NCBI GenBank assembly: GCA_020725265.1
Contig: DYFK01000004.1
Coordinates: forward strand, 139,152-203,151
DNA from: Hydrogenophilus sp.
GTDB taxonomy: Bacteria > Pseudomonadota > Gammaproteobacteria > Burkholderiales > Thiobacillaceae
Direction of reading: 5' to 3'
Length of the DNA stretch: 64,000 nt
The notes beneath the pieces are model-generated. The model had not been told where the DNA came from, ran no database searches, and was given only the letters and a program-made list of their open reading frames with translations. Positions 1-12,218 of the stretch are shown here, piece by piece. The translations under genes were made by a program, and so were the position numbers. How positions within the stretch are numbered: position 1 is the first letter of the stretch; the number at the start of each line of letters is the position of its first letter.

Positions 1-920
1 CCGATGATGTACAGCACCGAGCCCAGGAACACCATGGAGCGGACGATGGCGAAATCCTGCGCCTGGATGGCGTCGATGGTGTAGCTGCCCAGGCCGGGGA
101 TGCCGAAGAACGACTCGATGATCAGACCGCCGAGGAACAGGCGCGGAATCACCACGACGACCCCGGTAAGAATGGGGATCATGGCGTTGCCGAGCACGTG
201 CCGGAACAGCACGCGCGGTTCCGACAAGCCCTTGGCGCGGGCCGTGCGCACGTAGTCCTTGCCGATCTCCTCCAGGAACAGCGCGCGGTAGAAACGCGTG
301 GAATCGCCGATGCCCGCGACCAGACCGACAATCACCGGCATCACCAGGAACGGCCAGGCCGCCCAACCGGGCTGGTAGCCGGAGATGGGAAACCAGTTCC
401 ACAGTTTGCCCATCAGGTACTGACCGCCGATCACGTAGAACAAGCCGGAAATCGACATCAACGCCACGCACAACACGACGCCACCGGTGTCCAGCGCGCC
501 GCCACGGAAGAAGGCGAGCAGCAACGCGAAACTGACATAGCACAACAGGCCGACCAGGAAGGTCGGCAGCGCGATGGCCAGACTCGGCCACATGCGCGTC
601 TGGATCTCCCGGGCGATGTCGCGGCCATCGTCGGCGGCGCCGAACTCGAACAGGAACAGCTTCAGCGATTTCTCGACGAACAGCGTATCGGCGGCCTTCG
701 CCACGCCTTGCGCCTCGGCGTTGAAGAACAGCGGCTTGTCATAGCCATGCTCGCGTTTCCAGGTCTCGATCGCCTCCTGGGTGACGTGCTTGGCGCCGAG
801 ATGGATGCGCGCCATGTCGTCCGGCGTGTTGACCATGAAGAACAGCCCGAAGGTCAGCAGGTTCACCCCGAGCAGGATCGGAAAGGCATACAGCACCCGG
901 CGCAGGATGTAATCAAGCAT
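1..920 (-). CDS. Peptide-type ABC transporter permease, DppB/YejB-like (3' end cut by window edge)
   Basis: Inner-membrane permease of an oligopeptide/dipeptide/nickel-type ABC importer. The frame begins with ATG at 918-920, reading MLDYILRRVLYAFPILLGVN, a membrane-entry helix typical of this family, followed by a periplasmic stretch and several further hydrophobic segments. The loop with YVRTARAKGLSEPRVLFRH matches the EAA-type coupling loop that contacts the ATPase. The start overlaps the stop of the substrate-binding gene by 8 nt, so the two are translationally coupled. About 306 codons are present and the C-terminus lies outside the window. Substrate cannot be told from the sequence. Confidence 0.9.
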   Translation of the reverse strand, partial: MLDYILRRVLYAFPILLGVNLLTFGLFFMVNTPDDMARIHLGAKHVTQEAIETWKREHGYDKPLFFNAEAQGVAKAADTLFVEKSLKLFLFEFGAADDGRDIAREIQTRMWPSLAIALPTFLVGLLCYVSFALLLAFFRGGALDTGGVVLCVALMSISGLFYVIGGQYLMGKLWNWFPISGYQPGWAAWPFLVMPVIVGLVAGIGDSTRFYRALFLEEIGKDYVRTARAKGLSEPRVLFRHVLGNAMIPILTGVVVVIPRLFLGGLIIESFFGIPGLGSYTIDAIQAQDFAIVRSMVFLGSVLYII

Positions 921-3105
921 CCGCCGCCTCCCGCATGGTCGCCCGTTGCCGGCGCCGGTAACCGAGCAACGCCGGCCAAACCACCGCCACCAGCAGCGCG
1001 CCGCTGGCCGCCAGCGGCCACCAGGCCGGCCGGTTCCAGCGCGTCTGATAAGCGACGCGCGCGGCCGGTTCGACGCGCCGGTACTTGAGCGCGTTATGCG
1101 CCATCTGATTGGGCTTGGCGTTCATCACCCAGCCATGGCGCAGGCCGAAGCTGCGCGGATGGAAGGCGAACACCCAGGGCGCGTCCGCGCGCGCGATCTC
1201 CACCATGCGATCGATCAATGCCTGGCGCTCGGGGCCGTTGTCCATGTTCTTCATCTGATCGAACAAGCGGTCGAATTCCGGATTCCGGTAATTGCTGGCG
1301 TTCTCGCCGCCGCCCTGAATCTTGGCATTGGGGCCGTACAGCAGGAACAGGAAATTCTCCGGATCCGGGTAATCCGCGTTCCAGCCCCACTCGAACATCT
1401 GGGCATTGCCCTTCTGGATCTTGTCCTGGAAACGGTTGTAGTCGGTCGAACGCACCACCAGCTGGATGTCGAGCTTGGCGAACTGCTTGCGGTACCAGTC
1501 CAGCCGCGATTTCGCCTCCGGGCCACTGGCCATGGTGTCGAAATACAGGGTCAGCGGCTTGCCGGTGGCGGTGTCGCGGCCATTCGGGTACCCCGCTTCG
1601 GCGAGCAGCCGCCGGGCCTCGGCGAGATCGCGCCGGCGCGCCTCGCCGCGCTCGGCGTCCCACGTGAACACCACCGGATTGATGCCGGCCGCGCCTTCGC
1701 GATGGCCGAAAATGCCAGGCGGGAGCGGGCCATGCGCGCGCTCGGCGCGACCATTGGTGAAGATCGAGATGAATTCGTCGTAATCGACGGCGATGGAAAT
1801 GGCCTGACGCAGTTTGCGGGCGCGTTCGGCAGTGCCACCGAGCACCGGGTCGGCCATGTTGAAACCCAGATACCAGAGTGTCGGGCGCGCGGCCACCGAC
1901 AGGGCGATGCCGCGCTCGCGCATCTCCGGCGACAGGTCCGGCTTGCCGTCGGCGCCGATGCGGATGGCCTGGTCGAAACTGTCGGAACTGATCCCGGAAG
2001 CGTCGTAGTAACCCTGCAGGAATTTGTTCCAGTAGGGCACGTCCTCCTTTTCCAGCGTGAACACCACCTCGTCGACCAGCGGCAGGCGCTTGCCGGCGTC
2101 GGCGAGCAGGCCGGCGCCGGCATCGGCCGGTTCACCCTCGGATGGGTAGAAATCCTCGCGGAAATTCGGATTGCGGCGCAGACGCATGACCCGGTTGGGA
2201 TCGTTCTCGGCGAGATGGAACGCGCCGGTGCCGACCGGTTGCCAGTCCAGCGAGAAATTGCGCTCGGCCATGCCCGGCTGGCGGTAGAAGCGTTCCGCCT
2301 CCTCCGGCACCGGCGAGAAGAAGGGCATCGCCAGCCAGTACAGGAACTGCGGATACTTGCCGCGGATGCGTACCCGGTAGGTATGGCGGTCGACCACCAC
2401 CGCGCCCTCGAACGCCGGCCGGCCGATGTCCAGATAGGCATCCCTGGGCAGCGTCTTGGCCTCCTCCGCGAGCGTCGCCGCCAGTTCCTTGAGACCGACG
2501 ATGTGCTCCGACATCAGGCCGAGGATGGGCGATTGCACGCGTGGATGCGCCAACCGGCGAATCTGATAGACGAAGTCCTCGGCGGTCAGTTCACGCGTGC
2601 CGGTCTCGGCGAAATCCTGGAACCGGCGAATGCCCGCGAGTTCGCGCGGATCGATCGGCACATAGCGCGGCGAGCCGTCGGCCTTGCGCGCGAAAGCCGG
2701 GTGCGGCTGATAGCGGATGCCGGGGCGCACGCGGATTTCATACTCCGAGCGCGCGACCATGGCGGCCGGCGCGTCCGCCGGCAGCTCCCGGCCGGCGGCA
2801 TCGAAGAAGCGCGCGCTCGGCATGGCCGCCGCCGTCAGGGGTTCGAGTTGATAGGGACGCTTGAGATAGTGGTATTGCAGCGGCGGCTCGTAAATGTTGC
2901 CGATGAACAGGTACTGATCCTCGCTGTACGAGCGCGCCGGGTCCAGATGCTTGGGGCGTTCGCCGAACGCCGTGAACAACACCGTCCGTTCAGTCTCGCC
3001 TGGCGCGTAGGGACTGTTGACCGGTCCGGAACAGCCGGCCAGCAACGCGGCGACAATGACGCCAAGCCATCCACGCGTCCATCGCCCGTGCATTGCCGCC
3101 CGCAT
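913..3105 (-). CDS. ABC transporter substrate-binding lipoprotein, SBP family 5
   Basis: Periplasmic ligand-binding component of a peptide/nickel-type importer. ATG at 3105 gives a 730-residue product (a second ATG at 3093 is possible); the open frame runs further up into purA but that part looks nothing like the family. The N-terminus has a signal peptide ending in the lipobox LLAGC, so it should be a lipoprotein. The body carries family-5 features such as RHLDPA-like PKHLDPARSYS, the PVGTGAFHL block and WNADYPDPENFL near the end. It is longer than the usual 500-600 residues and ends in an extra hydrophobic helix (PLAASGALLVAVVWPALLG) followed by basic residues, which would give a second membrane anchor. 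Confidence 0.9.
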   Translation of the reverse strand: MRAAMHGRWTRGWLGVIVAALLAGCSGPVNSPYAPGETERTVLFTAFGERPKHLDPARSYSEDQYLFIGNIYEPPLQYHYLKRPYQLEPLTAAAMPSARFFDAAGRELPADAPAAMVARSEYEIRVRPGIRYQPHPAFARKADGSPRYVPIDPRELAGIRRFQDFAETGTRELTAEDFVYQIRRLAHPRVQSPILGLMSEHIVGLKELAATLAEEAKTLPRDAYLDIGRPAFEGAVVVDRHTYRVRIRGKYPQFLYWLAMPFFSPVPEEAERFYRQPGMAERNFSLDWQPVGTGAFHLAENDPNRVMRLRRNPNFREDFYPSEGEPADAGAGLLADAGKRLPLVDEVVFTLEKEDVPYWNKFLQGYYDASGISSDSFDQAIRIGADGKPDLSPEMRERGIALSVAARPTLWYLGFNMADPVLGGTAERARKLRQAISIAVDYDEFISIFTNGRAERAHGPLPPGIFGHREGAAGINPVVFTWDAERGEARRRDLAEARRLLAEAGYPNGRDTATGKPLTLYFDTMASGPEAKSRLDWYRKQFAKLDIQLVVRSTDYNRFQDKIQKGNAQMFEWGWNADYPDPENFLFLLYGPNAKIQGGGENASNYRNPEFDRLFDQMKNMDNGPERQALIDRMVEIARADAPWVFAFHPRSFGLRHGWVMNAKPNQMAHNALKYRRVEPAARVAYQTRWNRPAWWPLAASGALLVAVVWPALLGYRRRQRATMREAADA

Positions 3106-3149
3106 GCGCGCCGCGTTCTCGACCGACCGGTGTCTGGATCGCTCCCGGT

Positions 3150-5645
<2,496 letters not shown>

Positions 5646-5649
<4 letters not shown>

Positions 5650-5837
5650 TGGGTCAACATCAGCAGAACCAGTCCGGCGATCATGGATATGAATCCGATG
5701 AAGCGGATCTGGCCATCATTGAGCTGGATCATGCGGGTAAAGGTTTCGCGCCAGGCGGTCGGAGCAAGAAACGGCAGGATGCCTTCAAGAACCAGCATCA
5801 GGGCGATGGCGGGGAACAGGATTTCGCCCAGGTTCAT
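5646..5837 (-). CDS. DUF2065 (YjeT-like) small membrane protein
   Basis: A 63-residue protein with two hydrophobic segments (about residues 5-24 and 45-62) separated by a short polar loop with RETFTRMIQL. This matches the DUF2065/YjeT family, which is regularly found between hflC and hisZ or purA. Function is unknown. It starts 44 nt after hflC and overlaps hisZ by 4 nt, so it is part of the same transcript. Confidence 0.85.
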
Positions 5838-5881
5838 GCCGCGTCATCCGGGTCGACCACCTCAAACGCCACGACGGCGAA

Positions 5882-6760
5882 TCACTTGCCACCCCCCCGA
5901 GGCGACTTCAGGTAGCGGAAGAACTCGGAGTTGGGTTGCAGGACCATGACATCGTTCTTGTTCGCGAAACTCTGCTTGTACGCTTCCATGCTGCGGTAGA
6001 AGGCATAGAACTCGGCGTTCTGGCCGAATGCCTGACCGTAGATGGCGGCGGCGCGGGCATCGCCCTCACCCTTGATGCGCTGGGCATCCCGGTAGGCTTC
6101 GGCGACGATGATGTCGCGCTGACGATCGGCGTCGGCGCGAATCTTTTCGGCGTCGGCGGCACCGGTGGAACGCAGTTCATTGGCGACCCGCTTGCGTTCC
6201 GCCTCCATGCGCCGATACACCGACTCGCTGACCTCGGTCGGCAGATCCACCCGCTTGATGCGGACATCGATCACTTCCACGCCGAACCGGCGGGCATCGG
6301 CATCGGCCGACTTCGAAAGTTGGGCCATCACGGTATCGCGGTTGCCGGATACCACGTCATGCACGGTACGGCGGCCGAACTCGGCGCGCATGCCATCGTT
6401 GACGGTCTGCTGCAAGCGGTTGACGGCGCGGCGCTCGTCGCCGGCGAAACTGACGTAGAAACGCTCGACATCCTGGATGCGCCATTTCACGTAGTAATCG
6501 ACCAGGACGTTCTTCTTCTCCGAGGTGATGAAACGTTCCGCGTCGGCGGTATCCAGAGTTAGCACGCGGGTATCGAAATAGCGCACATTCTGGATGAAGG
6601 GCAACTTGAAGTAGAGGCCGGGTTCTTTCTTGATGCCAACGATCTCCCCCAACTGGAAGACGATGGCGGCCTGACGCTGATCGACCGTGAACAGCGATTG
6701 CGACAGCAACATCAGGCCGACGACCAGCGCGACCACCAGGGCGGCGGGATTCTTCATCAT
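5882..6760 (-). CDS. hflC: FtsH modulator HflC (SPFH/band 7 family)
   Basis: Forms with HflK the periplasm-facing cage around the membrane protease FtsH. The 292-residue product has one N-terminal membrane helix (AALVVALVVGLMLLSQSLF), the motif VDQRQAAIVFQLGE, the band 7 domain, and a helical C-terminal part rich in Ala/Arg/Glu (AEAYRDAQRIKGEGDARAAAIYG) shared by HflC proteins. Its ATG overlaps the hflK stop as ATGA, the usual coupling for these stoichiometric partners. Confidence 0.96.
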   Translation of the reverse strand: MMKNPAALVVALVVGLMLLSQSLFTVDQRQAAIVFQLGEIVGIKKEPGLYFKLPFIQNVRYFDTRVLTLDTADAERFITSEKKNVLVDYYVKWRIQDVERFYVSFAGDERRAVNRLQQTVNDGMRAEFGRRTVHDVVSGNRDTVMAQLSKSADADARRFGVEVIDVRIKRVDLPTEVSESVYRRMEAERKRVANELRSTGAADAEKIRADADRQRDIIVAEAYRDAQRIKGEGDARAAAIYGQAFGQNAEFYAFYRSMEAYKQSFANKNDVMVLQPNSEFFRYLKSPRGGGK

Positions 6761-7983
6761 GGCCGCGCCTCCCGGTCACGAGCACGGAAGGCATCACGCG
6801 AGCGGAAGGTATCCTCGACACGCGGGGTGGCGGTCCCCGTCTGCGGCGGCACTTCCTGCGGCGCCATGGTCCCGGACTGACCGCTCTGGGTCAGGCTCAT
6901 CAGCTTGTCGAGCGGCAGGTAAAGCAGGTTGTTGCCGCCCTTGTCGTCAACCATGATCTTGGTGGTATTGGTAAGAATCTGCTGCATGGCATCCTGATAC
7001 AGACGTTCCCGGGTGACTTGTGGCGCCTTCGCGTATTCCGTCAGAACCTGCTTGAAGCGGGAGGCCTCGCCTTCCGACTGCGCGATCACCCGCTGCTTGT
7101 AGCCTTCGGCCTCTTCCATCAGCCGGGCGGCGACGCCGCGCGCGCGCGGGATGACGTCATTGGCGTAGGCCTGGCCCTCGTTCTTCAGGCGCTCCAGATC
7201 CTGACCGGCCTTGACCGCGTCATCGAACGCGGCCTGGACCTGTTCGGGTGGCTGCGCGTTCTGCATGTTCAACTTGCTGATGGCGATACCGGTCTTGTAG
7301 CGATCGAGGATGTCCTGCATCAGCTTGGTGGCGCGCTCGGCGATGTCGGCGCGGCCTTCATAGAGCACGAAATCCATCTTGGACTTGCCGACGATCTCAC
7401 GCATGGCCGTCTCCGCCGCCTGCTTGACCGCATCGTCCGGATGGCGGTTGCTGAACAGGTAATCCTCGGGATCCTTGAGGATGTACTGCACGGAGAACTG
7501 CAGGTCGACGATGTTCTCGTCGTCGGTCAGCATCAGGGACTCGCCCAGCACCTTGGCCTGGACGTTGTTCTTGTAGCCAACCTCGACGGTGCGCACCGAA
7601 TCGACATTCACCACCTCGGCGGATTCAACCGGGTATGGCAGATGCCAGCGTGGCCCCGGCATGGTTGTTTCCACGAACTTGCCGAAGCGCAGCACGACGC
7701 CACGCTCGCCGGCATCGACAATGTAGAAGCCGGACGCCAGCCAGACCACCAACGCCAGCCCGATCAACAGGCCGGCGCCGCCGGGAATCGAGAATTCGGG
7801 GCCGCCACCGATGCGCGGGGGCGGAGTATCGCCGCCGTCGCCCCCCCCACCTTTCCTGCCGAACAGTCCGTTCAGGCGGTTATTGAAGTTTTTCCAGAGT
7901 TCGTCGAGATCCGGCGGACCTCCGGCATTGCGATTGCCGCCGCCATTGCCCTTGCCACCCCATTGCGGGTCGTTCCAGGCCAT
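6757..7983 (-). CDS. hflK: FtsH modulator HflK (SPFH/band 7 family)
   Basis: Partner of HflC in the FtsH-regulating complex. ATG at 7983 gives 408 residues starting MAWNDPQWGGKGNGGG; the Gly/Asn-rich N-terminal tail with DLDELWKNFNNRL is characteristic of HflK, which supports this start over an upstream in-frame ATG at 8061 that lies inside hflX. GGAG lies about 10 nt upstream. A single membrane helix (GLLIGLALVVWLASGFYIV, near residue 75) is followed by the band 7 domain with GVVLRFGKF. The C-terminal tail is Pro/Gln/Thr-rich. Confidence 0.96.
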   Translation of the reverse strand: MAWNDPQWGGKGNGGGNRNAGGPPDLDELWKNFNNRLNGLFGRKGGGGDGGDTPPPRIGGGPEFSIPGGAGLLIGLALVVWLASGFYIVDAGERGVVLRFGKFVETTMPGPRWHLPYPVESAEVVNVDSVRTVEVGYKNNVQAKVLGESLMLTDDENIVDLQFSVQYILKDPEDYLFSNRHPDDAVKQAAETAMREIVGKSKMDFVLYEGRADIAERATKLMQDILDRYKTGIAISKLNMQNAQPPEQVQAAFDDAVKAGQDLERLKNEGQAYANDVIPRARGVAARLMEEAEGYKQRVIAQSEGEASRFKQVLTEYAKAPQVTRERLYQDAMQQILTNTTKIMVDDKGGNNLLYLPLDKLMSLTQSGQSGTMAPQEVPPQTGTATPRVEDTFRSRDAFRARDREARP

Positions 7984-8011
7984 CTGGATGGGTCTCCGGG
8001 AAAACACCCGG

Positions 8012-9172
8012 TTAATCTTGAGAAAGTCCGGCATCTTCGGCCGCCACGCTTTTTGCGTCATTTTTCACCGTGCCTTTAGCATCACGCGCAACCTCGGCCA
8101 AAGCGGACCGAAGCAGATCGATTCCCGCGCCCGTTCTGGCCGACAGCCAAACGGCCGCGATCTTACCATACTCATCCCGGGCCACATGCGGCTCGGCGCC
8201 AGTCAGATCGAGCTTGTTCATGACCTCGATACGCGGCACATGTTCCGCGCCGATTTCACAAAGCACCTTCTCGACCTCCTCGATCTGATGCTGTCGGTTG
8301 GCGCTGGCGGCATCGACGACATGGAGCAACAGATCGGCATGCGTCGCCTCTTCCAGGGTGGCATGGAACGCGGAAACCAGGGTATGCGGCAGCCGGGTGA
8401 TGAAACCAACCGTGTCGGACAGCACCACCTGCTGTCCGGCGTCGGGCAACCAGAGTTTGCGCGACGTCGTATCGAGCGTCGCGAACAGCTGGTCGGCGGC
8501 ATAGGCTCCGGCATGCGTCAGGGTGTTGAACAGCGTCGACTTGCCGGCGTTGGTGTATCCGACCAGGGAAACCGACAGGACGCCGCCGCGCTGTCTGCCC
8601 CGGCGCTGGATGGCCCGGCTTTTCGCCAGTTTGTCGAGCCGTCCTTCGATGTTGCGGATGCGGTTCAGGATCATGCGCCGGTCCAGCTCAAGTTGGGTCT
8701 CGCCTGGCCCACCACGCATGCCGATCCCCCCCTTCTGCCGTTCCAGGTGAGTCCAGCCACGCACCAGCCGGGTCGAGTAATGGCGCAACTGGGCGAGTTC
8801 CACCTGCAACTTGCCCTCGTTGCTGCGCGCGCGCAGCGCGAAGATTTCCAGGATCAGCGCGGTGCGGTCGAGCACCCGACATTGCAGACGGCGCTCCAGG
8901 TTGCGCTCCTGGACCGGTGACAGCTCATGATTGAAGATCACCAGGGAGGCATCCGCCGCGCGCGCGGCCTCGCCGATCTCGTCGGCCTTGCCGGACCCGG
9001 CGTACAGCGCCGGATCCGGCCGCGCGCGCCGGCCCTCGACCACGCCAACGACTTGCAGTCCGGCGCTGGTGGCCAGCAGCTTGAGTTCTTCCAGGCTTTC
9101 CTGGTAACCCGGGTCGCCGAAGTCGAGGGCGGCGAGCACGACCGCCGCGCCCCGATCCGGGCGTTCAAACAT
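8012..9172 (-). CDS. hflX: GTPase HflX
   Basis: Ribosome-associated GTPase that can split stalled 70S ribosomes after stress. The 386-residue product has the HflX N-terminal nucleotide-binding-like domain with ELSPVQERNLER, the linker with GGIGMRGGPGETQLELDRR, and a GTPase domain with P-loop GYTNAGKST near residue 205, the DTVGF G3 motif and MNKLD G4 motif. Lies between hfq and hflK in the conserved order; 30 nt separate it from hfq. Confidence 0.97.
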   Translation of the reverse strand: MFERPDRGAAVVLAALDFGDPGYQESLEELKLLATSAGLQVVGVVEGRRARPDPALYAGSGKADEIGEAARAADASLVIFNHELSPVQERNLERRLQCRVLDRTALILEIFALRARSNEGKLQVELAQLRHYSTRLVRGWTHLERQKGGIGMRGGPGETQLELDRRMILNRIRNIEGRLDKLAKSRAIQRRGRQRGGVLSVSLVGYTNAGKSTLFNTLTHAGAYAADQLFATLDTTSRKLWLPDAGQQVVLSDTVGFITRLPHTLVSAFHATLEEATHADLLLHVVDAASANRQHQIEEVEKVLCEIGAEHVPRIEVMNKLDLTGAEPHVARDEYGKIAAVWLSARTGAGIDLLRSALAEVARDAKGTVKNDAKSVAAEDAGLSQD

Positions 9173-9202
9173 CGGCGCGGCGAATCATGAAAACGGGAAC
9201 GA

Positions 9203-9445
9203 TCAAGCGTCCTCGCCGGCGGCGGAGCGATGCTGAACCGTGATCGGCCGGGCCGGCACGACGGTGGAAATGGCGTGTTTGTAGACCATCTGGGTAACCG
9301 CGTTCTTAAGGAGAACGACGTACTGGTCGAAACTTTCGATCTGGCCTTGCAACTTGATGCCGTTGACCAGATAGACGGAGACCTGGACTTGCTCCTGGCG
9401 CAGCGCGTTGAGGAATGGGTCTTGTAGCAACTGCCCTTTGCTCAT
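9203..9445 (-). CDS. hfq: RNA chaperone Hfq
   Basis: Hexameric Sm-like protein that pairs small RNAs with mRNAs. The 80-residue product has Sm1 ([28 protein letters not shown]) and Sm2 with YKHAIST, both near-invariant in Hfq, and only a short C-terminal tail (about 13 residues). An AAAGGA Shine-Dalgarno lies 6 nt before ATG. It is followed by hflX after 30 nt. Confidence 0.99.
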   Translation of the reverse strand: MSKGQLLQDPFLNALRQEQVQVSVYLVNGIKLQGQIESFDQYVVLLKNAVTQMVYKHAISTVVPARPITVQHRSAAGEDA

Positions 9446-9481
9446 GGTTTTTCCTTTGTGGAATTTCTGTTCAGGGGGGCG

Positions 9482-9487
9482 ATTCTA
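9482..9487 (-). promoter_or_regulatory. Possible -10 element for hfq
   Basis: On the minus strand this reads TAGAAT, 37 nt before the hfq start, in a 126-nt gap after the upstream gene. A hexamer 17 nt upstream (ATGTAC) is a poor -35 match, so the call rests mostly on the -10 and its position. Separate transcription of hfq is common in other bacteria. Confidence 0.35.
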
Positions 9488-9571
9488 TCGCTGTTGCCGG
9501 CCGAGTACATGATGGCCGGGCCACGCTTCTTGATTTAGTTCAAGCCGAATGGTTCATCGGATACGCGCGCA

Positions 9572-10735
9572 TCATGACGCCGGCCAGTACGGCGTGGCGA
9601 TGGCACTGCCGAGGTCGGCCTCGACCAGCCGGCGGCGCACTTCCAGCAGTTGCGCGATCAGGGCCGGCTCGGCGGCGCCGTAGGCGTCGGCATCCGGCAC
9701 ACGCCTGACCACCACGCCGAGCAGCTCGGTGATGGCGTTGCCGATCGAGTTCTGGCTGATGGTGACGATCAGCTTGCCGGCGTCGTTGCGGTAAATCAGT
9801 TGCTTGAAGGCCGGCTGCCAGCGGATGGCGTTGGCGTACTTGGCGTCGGTGATGCAACGGTCGCGCACCATCTTGGCGGTCTTCAGCAGATCGTTGTTGA
9901 ACAGCAGCCTGTTCTCCACCAGATCGGGGAAATGGATGTCGCGCGGCATCGGCGCGTTGCGCGTGGAAACCTGGCCGAAGAAGGTTCGGTAGAAGTCGAT
10001 GAAGCCCTTGAGCAGGGTGTCGTATTCCTTCCAGAAACGCACTTCCTTGAGCGCGGCGGCGCCGCCGCTCACTTCCCAGCTGGGCAGCCCCTGCGGGTAG
10101 CCGGTCAGGGCGATCTTGCAGGAGCCGGCCTGGCAGGGACGCAGGATTTCCAGGTCCAGCTCGTCCATGAAGGCGCGGTAGACGTCGCGCATGTAGGCCT
10201 GGAACAGCGAATGCTGGCCACCGTCGGTCAGGTTCGGATTGTTGGCGTCGGCGATCGGGGCGTCGGCCAGCTCCTGCTTGTCGAACACGATGAAATGGTT
10301 GTGCAGCATCCGGATGCTGGGCACGCCCGGCGAAGTCAGCGGCCAGGTGGCGTCCAGGCTGGCCTCGCCGGCCAGGACCAGATGGCGATCCGGATCCGGA
10401 TAGCGCTCCAGCATGTACTCGACGATGACCTGATTCATCCGGTTCCAGACATTCTTGACGTGGTCCGGAACCTGAGTGCGGCGCACCGGCCGGCCCAGGG
10501 GGTCGAGGATGGTCTGAGAGGTGTTGTAGATGATGGAGGTATCGAACAGATTGCTGTGGCCGAGCGCCTTGCGGTACAGCAACAGGCCTTCCGGGTTCTG
10601 CAGCAGACCGTTGTTGTGGACCAGATCGGCCAGGTTTTCGACGCTGTTGAAAAATTCGTTCGGCTTCATGCCCTCGGGCACATCGAGCGGAATCTGGCGA
10701 AACGGGGTGACGATTTCTCTGGGACCGGACTGCAT
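9572..10735 (-). CDS. Unrecognised 387-residue protein between der and hfq
   Basis: I do not recognise this family. ATG at 10735 (GAGGT 8 nt upstream) starts MQSGPREIVTPFRQIPLDV; the open frame extends further up into der and that part is discounted. There is no signal peptide or membrane helix, so it should be cytosolic. It is rich in aromatic and hydrophobic residues with a well-ordered, enzyme-like composition: segments such as IRMLHNHFIVFD, ITLGYPQGLP-like ALTGYPQGLPSWEVS and SQNSIGNAITELLG. A cysteine pair lies in RPCQAGSCK. The His-x-His in LHNHF slightly recalls HIT-type motifs, but this is not enough to assign a function. It sits 34 nt after der and 126 nt before hfq, within a block of core genes. 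Confidence 0.85.
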   Translation of the reverse strand: MQSGPREIVTPFRQIPLDVPEGMKPNEFFNSVENLADLVHNNGLLQNPEGLLLYRKALGHSNLFDTSIIYNTSQTILDPLGRPVRRTQVPDHVKNVWNRMNQVIVEYMLERYPDPDRHLVLAGEASLDATWPLTSPGVPSIRMLHNHFIVFDKQELADAPIADANNPNLTDGGQHSLFQAYMRDVYRAFMDELDLEILRPCQAGSCKIALTGYPQGLPSWEVSGGAAALKEVRFWKEYDTLLKGFIDFYRTFFGQVSTRNAPMPRDIHFPDLVENRLLFNNDLLKTAKMVRDRCITDAKYANAIRWQPAFKQLIYRNDAGKLIVTISQNSIGNAITELLGVVVRRVPDADAYGAAEPALIAQLLEVRRRLVEADLGSAIATPYWPAS

Positions 10736-10769
10736 GGATGGATACCTCGGATGGTCGGCGGGATCGGCC

Positions 10770-12164
10770 TCAACCTTTCGCCTGGGGGCTCCGCTTGCGG
10801 ATGCGTTCGGCGGTGCGCGCCTGACGCGGGGTGACCGGCTTGGCCACGCGGGTTTCGAACGGATTGTGACCGGATTTGAAATCGACCCGCAGCGGGGTGC
10901 CGCGCAGATCGAAAGCAACCCGGAAGATGTTTTCCAGATAACGCTTGTAGGCGTCGCCGATGCCTTCCAGATGATTGCCGTGGACGACGATGACCGGCGG
11001 GTTGCTGCCGCCCTGGTGCGCGTATTTGGGTTTCGGCCGGAAACGCCCCGACTTGGCGGGCTGGTGCTGGCTGACGGCCTCCTGCAGGACGCGGGTCAGA
11101 CGCGGGGTCGGCAACTTGGCCATGGCCGCCGCGTAGGCCTCGTCGACCGATTTCAGCACGCCGCCGACGCCATCGCCACGCAACGCGGAAATGAAATGGA
11201 AGCGGGCGAAGGACAGAAACTCCATGCGCCGGGTCAGCTCCTGCTTGATCCGGTCACGCTGGTAGGCGTCCAGGCCATCCCACTTGTTGACGGCCACCAC
11301 CAGGGCGCGCCCCGCTTCCAGCGCGAATCCACCCAGGTGGGCATCCTGATCGGATATCTCCTGGCGCGCGTCCAGCACCAGCACCACGACGTTGGCGTCC
11401 TCGATGGCCTGCAAGGTCTTGATCACCGAGAACTTTTCCACCGCCTCGATCACCCGTCCCTTGCGGCGCACGCCGGCGGTGTCGATCAGCGTGTAATGGC
11501 GGCCACCGTGCTCGAAGTCGACATGGATGGAATCGCGCGTGGTACCGGGTTGATCGAAGGCGATCACCCGCTGCTCGCCCACCAGGGTATTGACCAGAGT
11601 GGACTTGCCGACATTGGGGCGGCCGACGATAGCGATTCTCGGATGATCGGTTTCGGGTTCCTCGGCGGCGTCCGGAAATCCCTCCATGATCAGCTCGATC
11701 AACTCGCGCACGCCTTCGCCATGAGCGCCGGACACGGCGACCGGTTCACCCAGGCCGAGTTCGAAGAACTCGGCGGTGACCACGTTCCGGTTCATGCCCT
11801 CGGCCTTGTTGACCGCGACGTGGACCGGCCGGCCGCCGCGGCGCAGGCGTTCGGCGATCAGCTTGTCCTGGGGGGTGATGCCGGCACGGGCGTCGACCAG
11901 AAAAATCACCGCGTCGCCCTCGGCCACCGCCTGCAAGGTCTGCTTGGCCATCTCGGCAAGGATGCCGGTGTCCGCCACCGGCTCGAAACCGCCGGTATCG
12001 ACGACCAGATAGGGTTTGCCGCCAACGCGGCCCTGGCCGTAATGGCGATCCCGGGTCAGGCCCGGAAGATCATGGACCAGCGCGTCGCGGGTCTTGGTCA
12101 GACGGTTGAACAGCGTCGATTTGCCGACATTCGGGCGGCCGACCAGGACGAGGGTGGGTTTCAT
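10770..12164 (-). CDS. der: Ribosome assembly GTPase Der (EngA)
   Basis: Essential double GTPase for 50S subunit maturation. The 464-residue product has two GTPase domains, each with GRPNVGKST (near residues 8 and 178), the DTGG and DTAG G3 motifs, and NKAEG/NKWDG G4 motifs, then a KH-like C-terminal domain with [24 protein letters not shown] sequence. The C-terminal tail is basic. Lies between bamB and the unrecognised gene. Confidence 0.98.
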   Translation of the reverse strand: MKPTLVLVGRPNVGKSTLFNRLTKTRDALVHDLPGLTRDRHYGQGRVGGKPYLVVDTGGFEPVADTGILAEMAKQTLQAVAEGDAVIFLVDARAGITPQDKLIAERLRRGGRPVHVAVNKAEGMNRNVVTAEFFELGLGEPVAVSGAHGEGVRELIELIMEGFPDAAEEPETDHPRIAIVGRPNVGKSTLVNTLVGEQRVIAFDQPGTTRDSIHVDFEHGGRHYTLIDTAGVRRKGRVIEAVEKFSVIKTLQAIEDANVVVLVLDARQEISDQDAHLGGFALEAGRALVVAVNKWDGLDAYQRDRIKQELTRRMEFLSFARFHFISALRGDGVGGVLKSVDEAYAAAMAKLPTPRLTRVLQEAVSQHQPAKSGRFRPKPKYAHQGGSNPPVIVVHGNHLEGIGDAYKRYLENIFRVAFDLRGTPLRVDFKSGHNPFETRVAKPVTPRQARTAERIRKRSPQAKG

Positions 12165-12218
12165 CGGAGGATGCGCTCGTTGGCGAGAAGTGGGCGGTGG
12201 GCACCGCCCGGCAACCCA

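Noticed and set aside
7996..8011. Short hairpin CCGGG/CCCGG between hflX and hflK
   Set aside because: Only 5 bp with no T-run, and both genes belong to one conserved transcript, so termination is unlikely.
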